Origin: Mesorhizobium zhangyense
GTDB lineage: Bacteria; Pseudomonadota; Alphaproteobacteria; Rhizobiales; Rhizobiaceae
Length of the DNA stretch: 64,000 nt
Reading direction: 5' to 3'
Assembly (NCBI RefSeq): GCF_011045115.1
Contig: NZ_JAAKZG010000006.1
Location: forward strand, 310,001-374,000
The translations under genes were made by a program, and so were the position numbers. The number at the start of each line of letters is the position of its first letter. Position 1 is the stretch's first letter. This document shows, in pieces, positions 49,810-60,668 of the stretch. Under the pieces are notes generated by a model. That model made no database searches and was not told where the DNA came from. It worked only from the letters and a program-made list of their open reading frames with translations.

Positions 49810-52098
49810 TCACGCCCCCGCGTTATACGCCGCGATCGCGGCCATATTAACGATGTCGGAATCCTTGGCGTTGAGCTGCACGATCTGCACCGGCTTGTTC
49901 AACCCGACCAGCAGCGGCCCGATGACGGTGGAACCGCCAAGTTCCTGCAGCATCTTGGTCGAGATCGAGGCCGAGTGGAACGCCGGCATGACCAGGACGT
50001 TGGCAGCACCCGACAGGCGGCAGAACGGATATTGCTGCTGCATCAGCCGGTGGTTCAGCGCGACGTCGGCGGCCATTTCGCCGTCATATTCGAAATCGAC
50101 GCGGCGCTTGTCGAGGATTTTTACTGCCTCCTGCACCCGCTCGGAGCGCTCACCCTGCGGGTGACCGAAGGTGGAGTAGGCAAGCATGGCGACGCGCGGC
50201 TCGTAACCCATGCGCCGCGCGAAGCCCGCCGCCTCCTCGGCGATGTCGGCGATCTGCTCGGCATTGGGCATGTCGTGGACGGCGGTGTCGGCGACGATCA
50301 CCGTGCGGCCACGGCACAGCGCGATCGACACGCCGATGACGCGGTGGCCCGGCTTGGCGTCGATGACGTGGCGGATATCGTCCAGCACCGTCGAATAGTT
50401 GCGCGTCACGCCCGTCACCACCGCGTCCGCGTCGCCCAGCGCCACCATGGTCGCGGCGAAGTGATTGCGGTCGTTGTTGATCAGGCGCTGGCAGTCGCGG
50501 AACAGGAAGCCTTTGCGCTGCAGCCGCTCGTAGAGATAGTCGGCATAGACGGCGTTACGGCGCGACAGACGCGCATTGATGATCTCGATGCCCGGCTTGT
50601 CGAGATCGACGCCGGCATGGCGGGCGTTTTCCTTGATGACATCGTCGCGTCCGACGAGGATCGCCGTGCCGAGCTTCTGGTTGGCGTAGGACACCGCCGC
50701 GCGCATGACCTGCTCCTCCTCGCCCTCGGCGAAGACGACGCGCTTGGGCTGGCGGCGCACGCGGTCGTAGATGCGCTGGAGGGTGGAAGCGATCGGGTCG
50801 CGTCGGGCCGAAAGCTCGTTGGCATATTTGCCGAGATCAAGGATCGGACGGCGGGCGACGCCGCTTTCCATCGCAGCCTTGGCCACAGCCACCGGAATGG
50901 CCGAGATGAGGCGCGGGTCGAACGGCACCGGAATGATGTAGTTGGGGCCGAATTTCGGCCGCATGCCCTGATAGGCGGCGGCGACATCGTCGGGCACATC
51001 CTGCCGTGCCAGCGCGGCAAGCGCCTGGGCGGCAGCAACCTTCATCTCGTCATTGATGGTGGTCGCCCGCACATCGAGCGCGCCGCGGAAGATGTAGGGG
51101 AAGCCCAGCACATTGTTGACCTGGTTCGGATAGTCCGAGCGCCCGGTCGCCATGATCGCATCGGTGCGGATTTCCGCCACTTCCTCCGGCGTGATTTCCG
51201 GATCGGGATTGGCCATGGCGAAGATGATCGGGTTTTTCGCCATCGACTGGATCATCGGCGTGGTCAGCGCCCCCTTGGCCGACAGGCCGAAGACGATGTC
51301 GGCGCCGTCGAGCGCGTCGGCCAGCGTGCGCGCATCGGTCTTGGCGGCATGCGCCGACTTCCACTGGTTCATGCCTTCGGTGCGGCCCTGATAGACCACG
51401 CCCTTGGTGTCGCAGAGGATGACGTTTTCCGGCGTGAAGCCCATCGACTTGATCAGTTCGATGCAGGCGATGCCGGCCGAGCCGGCACCGTTGCAGACGA
51501 GCTTGGCCGTCTTCATGTCGCGGCCGGTGATCTCCAGCGCGTTGATGAGGCCGGCGGCGGCGATGATCGCGGTGCCATGCTGGTCGTCGTGGAAGACCGG
51601 GATATCCATCAGCTCGCGCAGGCGCTGCTCGATGATGAAGCAGTCCGGCGCCTTGATGTCCTCGAGATTGATGCCGCCGAAGGACGGCCCGAGAAAGCGG
51701 ACGCAGTTGATGAACTCGTCGACATTCTCGGTATCGACCTCGAGATCGATGGAATCAACGTCGGCGAAACGCTTGAATAGCACCGCCTTGCCTTCCATCA
51801 CCGGCTTGGAGGCCAGCGCGCCGAGGTTGCCGAGGCCGAGGATGGCGGTGCCGTTGGAGATGACGGCGACCATGTTGCCGCGCGTCGTATAGTCGAAGGC
51901 GCGGCTCGGGTCTTCCGCGATGGCCAGAACCGGCACGGCGACGCCCGGCGAATAGGCGAGCGACAGATCGCGCTGGGTGGCCATCGGCTTGGTCGGATTG
52001 ATCTCCAGCTTGCCGGGTCGGCCGGACGCGTGGAAATCGAGCGCCTCCTCGGCGCTGACGGAGGGGCCTGCGTTGTCGGATTTCTTGCCGGATGCCAT
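49810..52098 (-). CDS. maeB: NADP-dependent malic enzyme with phosphotransacetylase-like domain
   Basis: A 762-residue enzyme converting malate to pyruvate and CO2. The malic-enzyme part (about residues 1-430) has [40 protein letters not shown] and the NAD(P)-binding [16 protein letters not shown]. The C-terminal part (about residues 440-762) is phosphotransacetylase-like and usually regulatory (binding acetyl-CoA). I start it at the ATG at 52098 (MASGKKSD). Its last 343 bp recur at 48678-49020 and the final 50 at 47932-47983. It is divergent from mutS. Confidence 0.95.
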   Translation of the reverse strand: MASGKKSDNAGPSVSAEEALDFHASGRPGKLEINPTKPMATQRDLSLAYSPGVAVPVLAIAEDPSRAFDYTTRGNMVAVISNGTAILGLGNLGALASKPVMEGKAVLFKRFADVDSIDLEVDTENVDEFINCVRFLGPSFGGINLEDIKAPDCFIIEQRLRELMDIPVFHDDQHGTAIIAAAGLINALEITGRDMKTAKLVCNGAGSAGIACIELIKSMGFTPENVILCDTKGVVYQGRTEGMNQWKSAHAAKTDARTLADALDGADIVFGLSAKGALTTPMIQSMAKNPIIFAMANPDPEITPEEVAEIRTDAIMATGRSDYPNQVNNVLGFPYIFRGALDVRATTINDEMKVAAAQALAALARQDVPDDVAAAYQGMRPKFGPNYIIPVPFDPRLISAIPVAVAKAAMESGVARRPILDLGKYANELSARRDPIASTLQRIYDRVRRQPKRVVFAEGEEEQVMRAAVSYANQKLGTAILVGRDDVIKENARHAGVDLDKPGIEIINARLSRRNAVYADYLYERLQRKGFLFRDCQRLINNDRNHFAATMVALGDADAVVTGVTRNYSTVLDDIRHVIDAKPGHRVIGVSIALCRGRTVIVADTAVHDMPNAEQIADIAEEAAGFARRMGYEPRVAMLAYSTFGHPQGERSERVQEAVKILDKRRVDFEYDGEMAADVALNHRLMQQQYPFCRLSGAANVLVMPAFHSASISTKMLQELGGSTVIGPLLVGLNKPVQIVQLNAKDSDIVNMAAIAAYNAGA

Positions 52099-52213
52099 GA
52101 TTAAGCGCAGTCCCTTCCCTAACGTGCTTCTTTTTGTGGAGTGTTCGGGATTAAGGCTACACTTCCGCCCTGTAAACCGCCAAGCAGGACAAAGCTCTTT
52201 TTTGGATGACACA

Positions 52214-54934
52214 GTGAACGACGAAACGCCGATCCGCATCGAAGGCAGCTCGCCCGCTTTGAACGCGGCAGCCGCCACGCCGATGATGGAGCAATTTATC
52301 GAGATAAAGGCGGCGAACCCGGATTCGCTGCTGTTTTATCGCATGGGCGATTTCTACGAGCTGTTCTTCGACGACGCGGAAGCTGCCTCGCGCGCGCTCG
52401 GCATCGTTCTGACCAAGCGCGGCAAGCACCAGGGCCACGACATTCCGATGTGCGGCGTGCCGGTACATGCGGCCGACGACTATCTGCAGAAGCTGATCGG
52501 GCTCGGCTTTCGAGTCGCCGTCTGCGAGCAGATCGAGGACCCGGCCGAAGCCAAGAAGCGCGGCTCGAAATCGGTGGTCAAGCGCGATGTCGTGCGGCTG
52601 GTCACTCCCGGCACGATCACCGAGGAAAAACTGCTGGCGCCGTCGGAATCGAGTTTCCTGATGGCATTGGGGCGCGTGAAGGGTGGAGCCGACAACACCT
52701 ACGCGCTGGCCTGGATCGAGCTTTCGACCGGCATTTTTCGTGTGGCGGAAACCTCAGCCGACAATCTGCTCGCCGACATCTTTCGCGTCGATCCGCGCGA
52801 GCTGATCATCGCCGAGCCGGTCTTCTACGACGAGGAGCTGAAGCCAGTTTTCGATCTGGTCGGCCGTGTCGCCAGCCCGCAGCCGCCGAGCCTGTTCGAT
52901 TCGGCCTCGGCACCGGCCCGCATCGCCCGGTTCTTCGAGGTGGCGACGCCGGACAGTTTCGGCACGTTTTCCCGCGCGGAGCTGTCGGCGATTTCAGGCA
53001 TCGTCGCCTATGTCGAGAAGACGCAGAAGGCCGAGCGCCCGCCGCTGTCGCGGCCCGAACGCGAGCAGTCGGGCTCGACGCTGTTCATCGACCCGGCGAC
53101 GCGGGCCAATCTGGAACTGCTGCGCACCATGGGCGGCAGCCGCGACGGCTCGCTGTTCAAGGCGATCGACCGCACCGTGACAGGCGCCGGCGCGCGGATG
53201 CTGGCCGACCGGCTGATGTCCCCGCTGACCGACCCCAAGACGATCAACCAGCGCTTCGATTCCATCGCCTTCTTCCTCTCCGAGCGCCGCCTTTCCGAAA
53301 GCCTGCGCGCCTGCCTGAAGGGCGTCGCCGACATGCCGCGCGCGCTGACGCGGCTGGCGCTCAACCGCGGCAGCCCGCGCGATCTCGGCGCGCTGCGCTC
53401 CGGCTTCGAGGCAGCGCTTGCCCTGCGCACGCTGTTCACCGACGTCATCGCCCCCGCCGAGGTGACTGCGGCACTCGAGGCGATCTCGGCGCTGCCGATA
53501 CGCTTCGCCGACCATCTGACGGCTGCCCTTGGCGACGAGCTGCCTCTGCTCAAGCGCGACGGCGGCTTCGTCCGCTCGGGCTATCATGCCGAACTCGACG
53601 AGATGCGAGCGCTGCGCGACGAATCGCGCCGGGTGATCGCCGGCATGGAGCGCGACCTGATCGAGGAAACCGGCATCCGCTCGCTGAAAATCCGGCACAA
53701 CAATGTGCTGGGCTACTACATCGAGGTGACCGCCAACCATCAGGCGATCATGATGGGATCGGACGAAGCCAAGGGCCGCTTCATCCATCGCCAGACCATG
53801 GCCAACGCCATGCGCTTCACCACCACCGAACTGGCAGAGATGGAAACCAAGATCGCCAATGCCGCCGAGCGCGCGCTGTCGATCGAGCTTGGCGTGTTCG
53901 ACGTGCTGGTGGCGGAATCGGTCGGCCAGGCGCAAGTGATCCGTTCAGGTGCTGCGGCTCTTGCCGTGCTCGACGTGTCGGCAGCACTCGCCGTGCTGGC
54001 GCTTGCTGAAGCCTGGTGCCGGCCAGTGGTGGATGCCAGCCTTGCCTTCGAAATCGTCGGCGGGCGTCATCCCGTGGTCGAGCAGGCGCTGCGGCGCGCG
54101 GCGGCCAATGAATTCGTCGCCAATGACTGCGACCTGTCGCCGGAAGACGGCGCCAAGGCCGGCGCGATCTGGCTGCTGACCGGCCCGAACATGGGCGGTA
54201 AATCGACCTTCCTGCGCCAGAATGCGCTCATCGCCATCCTCGCGCAGATGGGCTCCTACGTCCCGGCGAAATCGGCCAGCATCGGCGTGGTCGACCGGCT
54301 GTTCTCACGCGTCGGCGCATCCGACGATCTGGCTCGCGGGCGCTCGACCTTCATGGTCGAGATGGTCGAGACCGCCGCGATCCTCAATCAGGCCGGCGAG
54401 CGCGCGCTGGTCATCCTTGACGAAATCGGGCGCGGCACGGCGACCTTCGACGGCCTGTCGATCGCCTGGGCGGCGGTGGAATACCTGCACGAGAAGAACC
54501 GATGCCGTGCGATCTTCGCCACCCATTTCCACGAGATGACCGCACTCGCCGGCAAGCTCGAGCGGCTGCATAACGTCACCATGCGGGTCAAGGAATGGGA
54601 GGGCGACGTCGTCTTCCTGCACGAGGTCGGCAAGGGTGCCGCCGACCGTTCCTACGGCGTGCAGGTGGCCCGCCTTGCCGGCCTGCCCGATGCCGTGGTG
54701 CAACGGGCCAAGGACGTGCTGCACCAGCTCGAAGCCGGCGAGACATCCGGGAAGGCCGACCGCCTCGTCGACGACCTGCCGCTGTTTTCAGCGGTGGTGA
54801 AAAAGGAAGCGCCCGCACCGGCCAAGAACGACGCGCTGGGCGGCGCGCTGGCGGCGCTCAATCTCGACGAGATGACGCCGCGCCAGGCGCAGGAGGCGTT
54901 GTATCGGCTGAAGGAGATGCTGGGGAAGGGGTGA
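52214..54934 (+). CDS. mutS: DNA mismatch repair protein MutS
   Basis: A MutS of about 906 residues. The mismatch-recognition motif (Phe-x-Glu) is in [18 protein letters not shown] near residue 40. The ATPase domain shows Walker [17 protein letters not shown], the [15 protein letters not shown] motif and Walker [17 protein letters not shown], with the C-terminal dimerisation part ending RLKEMLGKG. The start is uncertain: GTG at 52214, with a short GGA upstream, or TTG at 52202, with AGGA at 12 bases. Divergent from maeB. Confidence 0.95.
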   Translation: MNDETPIRIEGSSPALNAAAATPMMEQFIEIKAANPDSLLFYRMGDFYELFFDDAEAASRALGIVLTKRGKHQGHDIPMCGVPVHAADDYLQKLIGLGFRVAVCEQIEDPAEAKKRGSKSVVKRDVVRLVTPGTITEEKLLAPSESSFLMALGRVKGGADNTYALAWIELSTGIFRVAETSADNLLADIFRVDPRELIIAEPVFYDEELKPVFDLVGRVASPQPPSLFDSASAPARIARFFEVATPDSFGTFSRAELSAISGIVAYVEKTQKAERPPLSRPEREQSGSTLFIDPATRANLELLRTMGGSRDGSLFKAIDRTVTGAGARMLADRLMSPLTDPKTINQRFDSIAFFLSERRLSESLRACLKGVADMPRALTRLALNRGSPRDLGALRSGFEAALALRTLFTDVIAPAEVTAALEAISALPIRFADHLTAALGDELPLLKRDGGFVRSGYHAELDEMRALRDESRRVIAGMERDLIEETGIRSLKIRHNNVLGYYIEVTANHQAIMMGSDEAKGRFIHRQTMANAMRFTTTELAEMETKIANAAERALSIELGVFDVLVAESVGQAQVIRSGAAALAVLDVSAALAVLALAEAWCRPVVDASLAFEIVGGRHPVVEQALRRAAANEFVANDCDLSPEDGAKAGAIWLLTGPNMGGKSTFLRQNALIAILAQMGSYVPAKSASIGVVDRLFSRVGASDDLARGRSTFMVEMVETAAILNQAGERALVILDEIGRGTATFDGLSIAWAAVEYLHEKNRCRAIFATHFHEMTALAGKLERLHNVTMRVKEWEGDVVFLHEVGKGAADRSYGVQVARLAGLPDAVVQRAKDVLHQLEAGETSGKADRLVDDLPLFSAVVKKEAPAPAKNDALGGALAALNLDEMTPRQAQEALYRLKEMLGKG

Positions 54935-55268
54935 GGCGGTGCAGCGCGCCAACTTCCCCCTGATAAGGAATTCGCTACGAAGTGGCGGGTGGGGACGAAA
55001 GATAGACAGTTATCCCCGTTCCCGATTTCCTGCGCGGTAAACCCCTCTCCGTCTCGCTGCGCTCGACACCTTGCCTGGGCGAGCCGCGGGTCTCGCCCGT
55101 CCTTCGGACCCCCGCAAGCGGGGCGAGGAACCCAAGCTTTGGAAGGTGAGCGCCTGCATCGCGGCAGCGGTTCCTCGCCCCTACGAAGTGGGGGAGAGGT
55201 GGCGCGCGAAGCGCGACGGAGAGGGGGAAGCACACAACTGACAAGGGTTCGGCTTATGATGTCCGAGC
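54935..55268. other. intergenic region between mutS and the Rsm22-type gene
   Basis: These 334 bases separate convergent genes and are mostly the palindromic repeat at 55041-55229. I see no gene or RNA in the flanking stretches. Confidence 0.6.
55041..55229. repeat. palindromic intergenic repeat (family shared with 3788-3942)
   Basis: It starts ACCCCTCTCCGTCTCGCTGC and ends GGAGAGGTGGCGCGCGAAGC followed by GCGACGGAGAGGGG, with inner pairing of GGGGCGAGGAACC and GGTTCCTCGCCCC. The right half is almost identical to that of the copy between hyuA and hyuB; the left half is diverged and longer. It may terminate both flanking convergent genes. Confidence 0.8.
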
Positions 55269-56240
55269 CTACTCACCCCACATCCCATCGCCCCAGTCCA
55301 ACTTCCGCGCCGCCTTGAACGCTGCACCCTCGCGGCGCGTTACCACCCGATCCGCAACCGTCCCATCCGCCTCGCACAGCTTCAGCCGAACCATGCCGCT
55401 GCTCGCCTGCGGCGGAGCCAGCACGCGCGCCTCCAGCGCATCAGCCGGCACACGCGATGCAGCGACAACAATATACTTCTCGTCCTCCCACGGCACCTCT
55501 CCGCCCTTGGCAAGGCGGTGCAGACGCGAGCGGGCGACGCGGCGGGAGAAGTGGCACCAGTCGGGCGCGACCAGCGGACAGGCGGCCTGATGTGGACAGG
55601 GGGCGGCCAGATACGCACCGGCTTCGATCAGCCGCGAGCGGACGCGCAATATGCGCTGCCAGCCGGCTGGCGTGCCCGGCTCGACGATGATCAGCGTGCC
55701 GATCGTCAGGCTCCACAGCCGGTCGATAAGCGCATCGATCTTCGCCGGATCGAGCTCGTCCAGCACATAGGCGAGCGTCACCAGATCAGCGGCATTCAAA
55801 TCGCGCAGACCGCCGCCGACATCGGCAGCGATATAGCGCGCGGCAGTCGGTGCAGCATGACTGGCAAGCCCGGCACCGACGGCACGAATGGCCGGGCTAG
55901 TCTCGACCAGAACCGCCTCTTCCAGGCCGTCCCAACAGTCGCGCGCCGCCCAGAATGCCGTGCCGGGACCGGCACCGACGTCGAGCAGGGTTTTGGGCGA
56001 AAAGTTCGGCAGGCTTTGCGCCACCATATCCATGCTGGCGCGGACAGCGGCAAAAGTCGCCGGCAGCCGTGTCGCCAGATAGGCTTTTGCCGCGAGATCG
56101 TCGGAAAGGTGCAGCCGGCCGTCGCGCGTCTCGGCGCGATAACGGCGCGACAGCGTATCCGCCGCCTGCTTCAGCTTCGGCAGCGGGATGCCTTCCAGCA
56201 GCTGATCGACCGCCTGCCGCAGCGGCGCGGGAAGTTCCAT
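55269..56240 (-). CDS. Rsm22 family small-ribosomal-subunit methyltransferase-like protein
   Basis: A 323-residue SAM-dependent methyltransferase fold with motif I LLDVGAGPGTAFWAARD (about residue 90) and DLVTLAYVLDELDPAKID. The Rsm22-specific cysteine cluster CPHQAACPLVAPDWCHFSRR probably binds an iron-sulfur cluster or zinc. The mitochondrial counterpart acts on or near the small ribosomal subunit; the bacterial role is not well defined. It begins nine bases after the Hsp70-like stop on the same strand, so the two genes form an operon. Confidence 0.88.
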   Translation of the reverse strand: MELPAPLRQAVDQLLEGIPLPKLKQAADTLSRRYRAETRDGRLHLSDDLAAKAYLATRLPATFAAVRASMDMVAQSLPNFSPKTLLDVGAGPGTAFWAARDCWDGLEEAVLVETSPAIRAVGAGLASHAAPTAARYIAADVGGGLRDLNAADLVTLAYVLDELDPAKIDALIDRLWSLTIGTLIIVEPGTPAGWQRILRVRSRLIEAGAYLAAPCPHQAACPLVAPDWCHFSRRVARSRLHRLAKGGEVPWEDEKYIVVAASRVPADALEARVLAPPQASSGMVRLKLCEADGTVADRVVTRREGAAFKAARKLDWGDGMWGE

Positions 56241-56249
56241 ACTTGCCTC

Positions 56250-57512
56250 TCAGGCGGTGCCGAATTTGCGTGTCGCGTCGAGCGCGAGGCCGAGCCCGAC
56301 CGAGCCGAACATATCGCCTTCCACCACCGTTGCACCCGGAAAAAGCGCAAGCACGCTCTGCTTGAGCAGCGGTATCCCGGTCGAGCCGCCGGTGAGGAAC
56401 AGCGTGGTGATCTGCTCCGCCCTCACCCCGGCGTCCTCGAGCGTTCTCGACACCGTGTCGGTGACGCGGCCCACTGCCTCCTCGATCGCGCGATCCAACC
56501 CGATGCGCGTCATCGGCACGCTCAGCGTCTCGTGGGTCAGGCGAATGTCCATCATCGTCTCAGCGCTGTCGGTCAGTTCGATCTTGGCCCGCTCGACCTT
56601 GCTGGCCAGAGCATGGCCCTGCCTGTGGCTGACGATGTCGATCATGCGCTCGACCAGTTCGGGCCGCGCCGCCTCGTAACGGATCTGGCGCAGATCTGTC
56701 GCAGCCTTGGCGGTGTAGAGCTGGTTGATACGCTGCCAGGTGGCCAGGTCGAAGAAATAGCCGGCGGGCAGGTTGCGCTTGCCGTCCTTGGTCTGCGTTT
56801 TGTAGCCGAGCTCCGGCATCAGATGCGCCATGGACAAGAGCCGGTCGAAATCGGTGCCGCCGATATGGACGCCGGTGTTGGCCAGGATATCGTCCTTGCG
56901 GTCGGCCGCCCGAGCGCGCTCGGGCGAAACGCGCACGATGGAAAAGTCCGACGTGCCGCCGCCGATGTCGATAATCAGCGCCAGTTCCTCGCGGGTTACG
57001 CTCTGCTCGTAGTCGAGGGCGGCTGCGATCGGCTCGAACTGGAAGGCGATGTGCTGGAACCCTTGCGCGCGGGCGGCCTTTTCGAGCTGGCCCTGCGCGT
57101 CACGGTCGGCTGCCTCGTCGTCATCGACGAAATGCACCGGCCGCCCGAGCACGACGCTGCCGACTTCGCCATCGGCGGCGTGTTCCAGACGCTGTTTGAG
57201 ATAGCCGACGAAGGTGCCGATGATGTCGGAGAACGCGAGATAGCGTGCCTTGATGCGGGTCTTTTCGTGGATGAGGGACGAGCCGAGCACGCTTTTCAGC
57301 GCACGCAGCAGGCGGCCTTCGGCATGTTCGGTATAGTCCGCGATGGCGCGGCGGCCGAAATAGGTGCCGTTGTCCTCGAAATTGTAGAAGACCGCGCTCG
57401 GCATCGTCACATGCTCGTTCTCCAACCGCACGAGCCGCGGCCGGCCCTGCTCCATGACGCCCACCGTCGAGTTGGACGTGCCAAAGTCGATGCCACCGCT
57501 GATCGGTTTCAT
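56250..57512 (-). CDS. Hsp70-like protein of the YegD type
   Basis: A 420-residue protein with an actin/Hsp70 ATPase domain. The phosphate-1 motif is GGIDFGTSNSTVGVMEQG, phosphate-2 is ALIIDIGGGTSDFSIVRV (about residue 200) and the adenosine motif is FLTGGSTGIPLLKQSV. It ends after the ATPase domain and has no peptide-binding domain or lid, as in E. coli YegD, so it cannot be a classical chaperone. The start is the ATG at 57512. It is co-directional with and just upstream of the Rsm22 gene, and divergent from glnD. Confidence 0.9.
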   Translation of the reverse strand: MKPISGGIDFGTSNSTVGVMEQGRPRLVRLENEHVTMPSAVFYNFEDNGTYFGRRAIADYTEHAEGRLLRALKSVLGSSLIHEKTRIKARYLAFSDIIGTFVGYLKQRLEHAADGEVGSVVLGRPVHFVDDDEAADRDAQGQLEKAARAQGFQHIAFQFEPIAAALDYEQSVTREELALIIDIGGGTSDFSIVRVSPERARAADRKDDILANTGVHIGGTDFDRLLSMAHLMPELGYKTQTKDGKRNLPAGYFFDLATWQRINQLYTAKAATDLRQIRYEAARPELVERMIDIVSHRQGHALASKVERAKIELTDSAETMMDIRLTHETLSVPMTRIGLDRAIEEAVGRVTDTVSRTLEDAGVRAEQITTLFLTGGSTGIPLLKQSVLALFPGATVVEGDMFGSVGLGLALDATRKFGTA

Positions 57513-57697
57513 GGGGTGCTTCCTTGTCTTTGATTGCGGCCGCGGCGCGGGGAGACAGGCGGTTACACAAGGCGGGCGACAATGTCGAGGCTGCAAGCCG
57601 GTTTTTTTGCTTGCCCCGCCACGATTTCGCACCCCATACCCACATAAGGAAAAACGCGGTATAGACGCCGCCCGGAAAGCGAGTCTTCTACTCACAC

Positions 57698-60502
57698 ATG
57701 GCAAAGATTCCCCTCAAGCTCGAAGAGATGGTCGACGGCGAAACCCTGCGTCGGAACCTGACGGCCTTGACTGCCGAGACCGGCGGCGACGGCTCGTCGC
57801 TGGCGGTGCGCGGCAAGGTGCTGCAGCTGCTGAAGGAGACGAGCGTTGCAGGGCGCGCGGTCGCCGAAAAGCTGCTGATGGAGGATGGCGGCGGCACGGC
57901 CTGTGCGGCGCGGATTTCCCATCTCATGGACGAGATCATCCGCGCGCTCTACGATTTCGCCGTCACCCATGTCTACCGCGCCAAAAACCCGTCATCGGCC
58001 GAGCGCATGGCGGTGGTGGCCGTCGGCGGCTATGGCCGCGGCACGCTGGCGCCCGGCTCCGACATCGATCTCCTGTTTCTCCTCCCCTACAAGCAGACGC
58101 CGTGGGGCGAGCAGATCGTCGAGTATATGCTCTACATGCTGTGGGACCTCGGCCTGAAGGTCGGCCACGCCACCCGCAACATCGAGGAATGCCTGCGCCT
58201 GTCGCGCGGCGACATCACCATCCGCACCGCCATCCTCGAAGCCCGCTTCATCTGGGGCGAGGAAAAGCTGTTCAACGAACTGCTTTCGCGCTTCGACAAG
58301 GAAGTGGTGAAGGACACCGGCCCCGAATTCGTCCAGGCCAAGCTTGCCGAGCGCGACGACCGCCATGCCAAGGCCGGCGAAAGCCGCTATCTCGTCGAGC
58401 CCAACGTCAAGGACGGCAAGGGCGGCCTGCGCGACCTGCAGACGCTGTTCTGGATCGGCAAATACTTTTATCGCGTCCGCAATGGCGACGAGCTGATCGA
58501 TCAGGGCGTCTTCACCCGTGCCGAATACAACCAGTTCCTCAAGGCCGAGGATTTTCTCTGGGCGGTGCGCTGCCACATGCATTTCCTGACCGGCAAGGCC
58601 GAGGAAAGGCTGCATTTCGACATACAGCGCGATATCGCCGAACGGCTCGGCTACACAAGCCATCCCGGCCTGTCGGCGGTCGAGCGCTTCATGAAGCACT
58701 ACTTCCTCATCGCCAAGACCGTCGGCGACCTGACGCGCATCTTCTGCGCCGGGCTGGAAGAGGAGCAGGCCAAGCATGTGCCGGGCTTCAACCGCATCTT
58801 CCTGACCTTCTCGCGCCGGCGCCGCAAGCTTGCCGGCACCACCGACTTCATCGTCGACAATCACCGCATCAACGTCGCCGACGACCATGTCTTCGAGCGT
58901 GACCCGGTCAACATGCTGCGCCTGTTCTGGTTCGCCGACCGGCACGGGCTGGAATTCCATCCCGACGCGCTGAAGCTTCTGACGCGCTCGCTGTCGCTGG
59001 TCGACAAGAACCTGCGCCGCAACAAGGAAGCCAACCGGCTGTTCCTCGATATCCTGACCTCGGACCGCAACCCCGAACTCAATCTGCGCCGCATGAACGA
59101 GGCCGGCCTGCTCGGCAAGCTGATCCCGGATTTCGGCCGCATCGTCGCGATGATGCAGTTCAACATGTATCATCACTACACGGTCGACGAGCATCTGCTG
59201 CGCTGCATCGGCGTGCTGTCGGAAATCGAACGCGGCGACGGCGAGAAAATCCATCCGCTGTCGCACTCTCTGATGGCGGGGCTGAAGAACAAGCGCGAGG
59301 CGCTCTACGTCGCCGTGCTGCTGCACGACATCGCCAAGGGCCGTCCCGAGGATCATTCCGAGGCCGGCGCACGGATCGCCCGCCGTCTCTGCCCGCATAT
59401 GGGGTTGTCGGCCGCCGACACCGAGACCGTGGCCTGGCTGGTGGAAAACCACCTCGTCATGTCGATGACGGCGCAGACCCGCGACCTCAACGACCGCAAG
59501 ACGATCGCCGATTTCGCCGACCTGGTGCAATCGGTCGAGCGCATGAAGCTGCTGCTGATCCTGACGGTTTGCGACATTCGCGGCGTCGGGCCGGGCGTGT
59601 GGAACGGCTGGAAGGGCCAGTTGCTGCGCACGCTCTATTACGAGACCGAGTTGCTTCTGACCGGCGGATTTTCCGAAGTGTCGCGGGCGCAGCGCGCCGG
59701 ACAGGCGCGCGAAAGACTTGCGGAGGCCCTTGCCGACTGGCCGGAGAATGAGCGCAAGCGCATCGTCGGGCTGCCTTACGAGAACTACCTTCTGGCCGTC
59801 GATCTCAAGGATCAGGTGCGGCACGCCCAGTTCATCCGCGAGGCCGATGCGGCACAGAAAAAGCTCTCTACCATGGTGAAAACCCATGAATTCGAGGCGG
59901 TGACCGAAATCACCGTTCTGGCGCAGGACCATCCCCGCCTGCTTTCGGTGATTGCGGGTGCATGTGCTGCCGCCGGCGGCAACATCGTCGACGCACAGAT
60001 CTTCACCACCTCCGACGGGCGGGCGCTGGACACGATCCTTATTTCCCGCGAATTCGACCGTGACGAGGATGAGCGCCGCCGCGCCGAGCGCGTCGGCCGG
60101 CTGATCGAGGACGTGCTATCCGGCAAGAGCTGGCTGCCGGAAATGATCGAGAAGCGGACCAAGCCGAAGCGTGGCGCCAAGGCCTTCCGCCGCGAGCCGC
60201 GCGTCGATATCCGCAACACGCTTTCGAACCGCTTCACCGTCATCGACGTGTCGGGACTTGATCGCCCCGGCCTGCTGTCGGAAATCACAGGCGCGCTGTC
60301 CGACCTGTCGCTGGACATTGCGTCGGCGCACATCACCACTTTCGGCGAGAAGGTGATCGACACCTTCTATGTGACCGACCTGACTGGCCAGAAGATCGAT
60401 AACCCGACCCGGCTCCAGACCATCCGCACCAGGCTGATCGCCACGCTCGGCGGCGAGGCTGCCGTCCAGCGCGCCGCCAAGGCCAAGGCAGCAGCGGAAT
60501 GA
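57698..60502 (+). CDS. glnD: bifunctional PII uridylyltransferase / uridylyl-removing enzyme
   Basis: A 934-residue nitrogen sensor that uridylylates PII proteins when glutamine is low. The nucleotidyltransferase motif [20 protein letters not shown] is near residue 115. The HD domain ([20 protein letters not shown], then [16 protein letters not shown], around residue 540) removes UMP. Two C-terminal ACT domains start near residues 735 ([19 protein letters not shown]) and 845 ([20 protein letters not shown]) and bind glutamine. Length is typical of rhizobial GlnD. It is followed by a repeat and murJ on the same strand. Confidence 0.96.
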   Translation: MAKIPLKLEEMVDGETLRRNLTALTAETGGDGSSLAVRGKVLQLLKETSVAGRAVAEKLLMEDGGGTACAARISHLMDEIIRALYDFAVTHVYRAKNPSSAERMAVVAVGGYGRGTLAPGSDIDLLFLLPYKQTPWGEQIVEYMLYMLWDLGLKVGHATRNIEECLRLSRGDITIRTAILEARFIWGEEKLFNELLSRFDKEVVKDTGPEFVQAKLAERDDRHAKAGESRYLVEPNVKDGKGGLRDLQTLFWIGKYFYRVRNGDELIDQGVFTRAEYNQFLKAEDFLWAVRCHMHFLTGKAEERLHFDIQRDIAERLGYTSHPGLSAVERFMKHYFLIAKTVGDLTRIFCAGLEEEQAKHVPGFNRIFLTFSRRRRKLAGTTDFIVDNHRINVADDHVFERDPVNMLRLFWFADRHGLEFHPDALKLLTRSLSLVDKNLRRNKEANRLFLDILTSDRNPELNLRRMNEAGLLGKLIPDFGRIVAMMQFNMYHHYTVDEHLLRCIGVLSEIERGDGEKIHPLSHSLMAGLKNKREALYVAVLLHDIAKGRPEDHSEAGARIARRLCPHMGLSAADTETVAWLVENHLVMSMTAQTRDLNDRKTIADFADLVQSVERMKLLLILTVCDIRGVGPGVWNGWKGQLLRTLYYETELLLTGGFSEVSRAQRAGQARERLAEALADWPENERKRIVGLPYENYLLAVDLKDQVRHAQFIREADAAQKKLSTMVKTHEFEAVTEITVLAQDHPRLLSVIAGACAAAGGNIVDAQIFTTSDGRALDTILISREFDRDEDERRRAERVGRLIEDVLSGKSWLPEMIEKRTKPKRGAKAFRREPRVDIRNTLSNRFTVIDVSGLDRPGLLSEITGALSDLSLDIASAHITTFGEKVIDTFYVTDLTGQKIDNPTRLQTIRTRLIATLGGEAAVQRAAKAKAAAE

Positions 60503-60515
60503 GGGCCGCGCCGCT

Positions 60516-60660
60516 ATTCTCCCCCCTCGAGGGGGAGATGTCGCCAAAGGCGACAGAGGGGGTCGGCTCATGCCGCGCCCGGCGCAAAGGAACGTCGAGC
60601 GCAGCCGCACTGACCCCACCCGCCCGCTACGCGGCCACCCTCCCCGCGAGGGGGAGGGTG
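60516..60660. repeat. composite palindromic repeat between glnD and murJ
   Basis: Three hairpins in a row: TCTCCCCC/GGGGGAGA with TCGA-like centre (60518-60537), TCGCC/GGCGA (60541-60553) and ACCCTCCCC/GGGGAGGGT around 60637-60659. Outer parts read GAGGGGGTCGG and TGACCCCACCC. It is a CCCC/GGGG-rich rhizobial intergenic element of a kind related to that at 13134-13250. Its right end supplies the purine-rich stretch upstream of murJ. Confidence 0.65.
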
Positions 60661-60668
60661 ACCACCCC

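Noticed and set aside
48712-51780. A 1,022-codon open frame on the plus strand across maeB and its fragment
   Set aside because: It is antisense to maeB, the isochorismatase-family gene and the maeB fragment, with arginine- and histidine-rich nonsense composition; long antisense frames are normal in this G+C-rich DNA.
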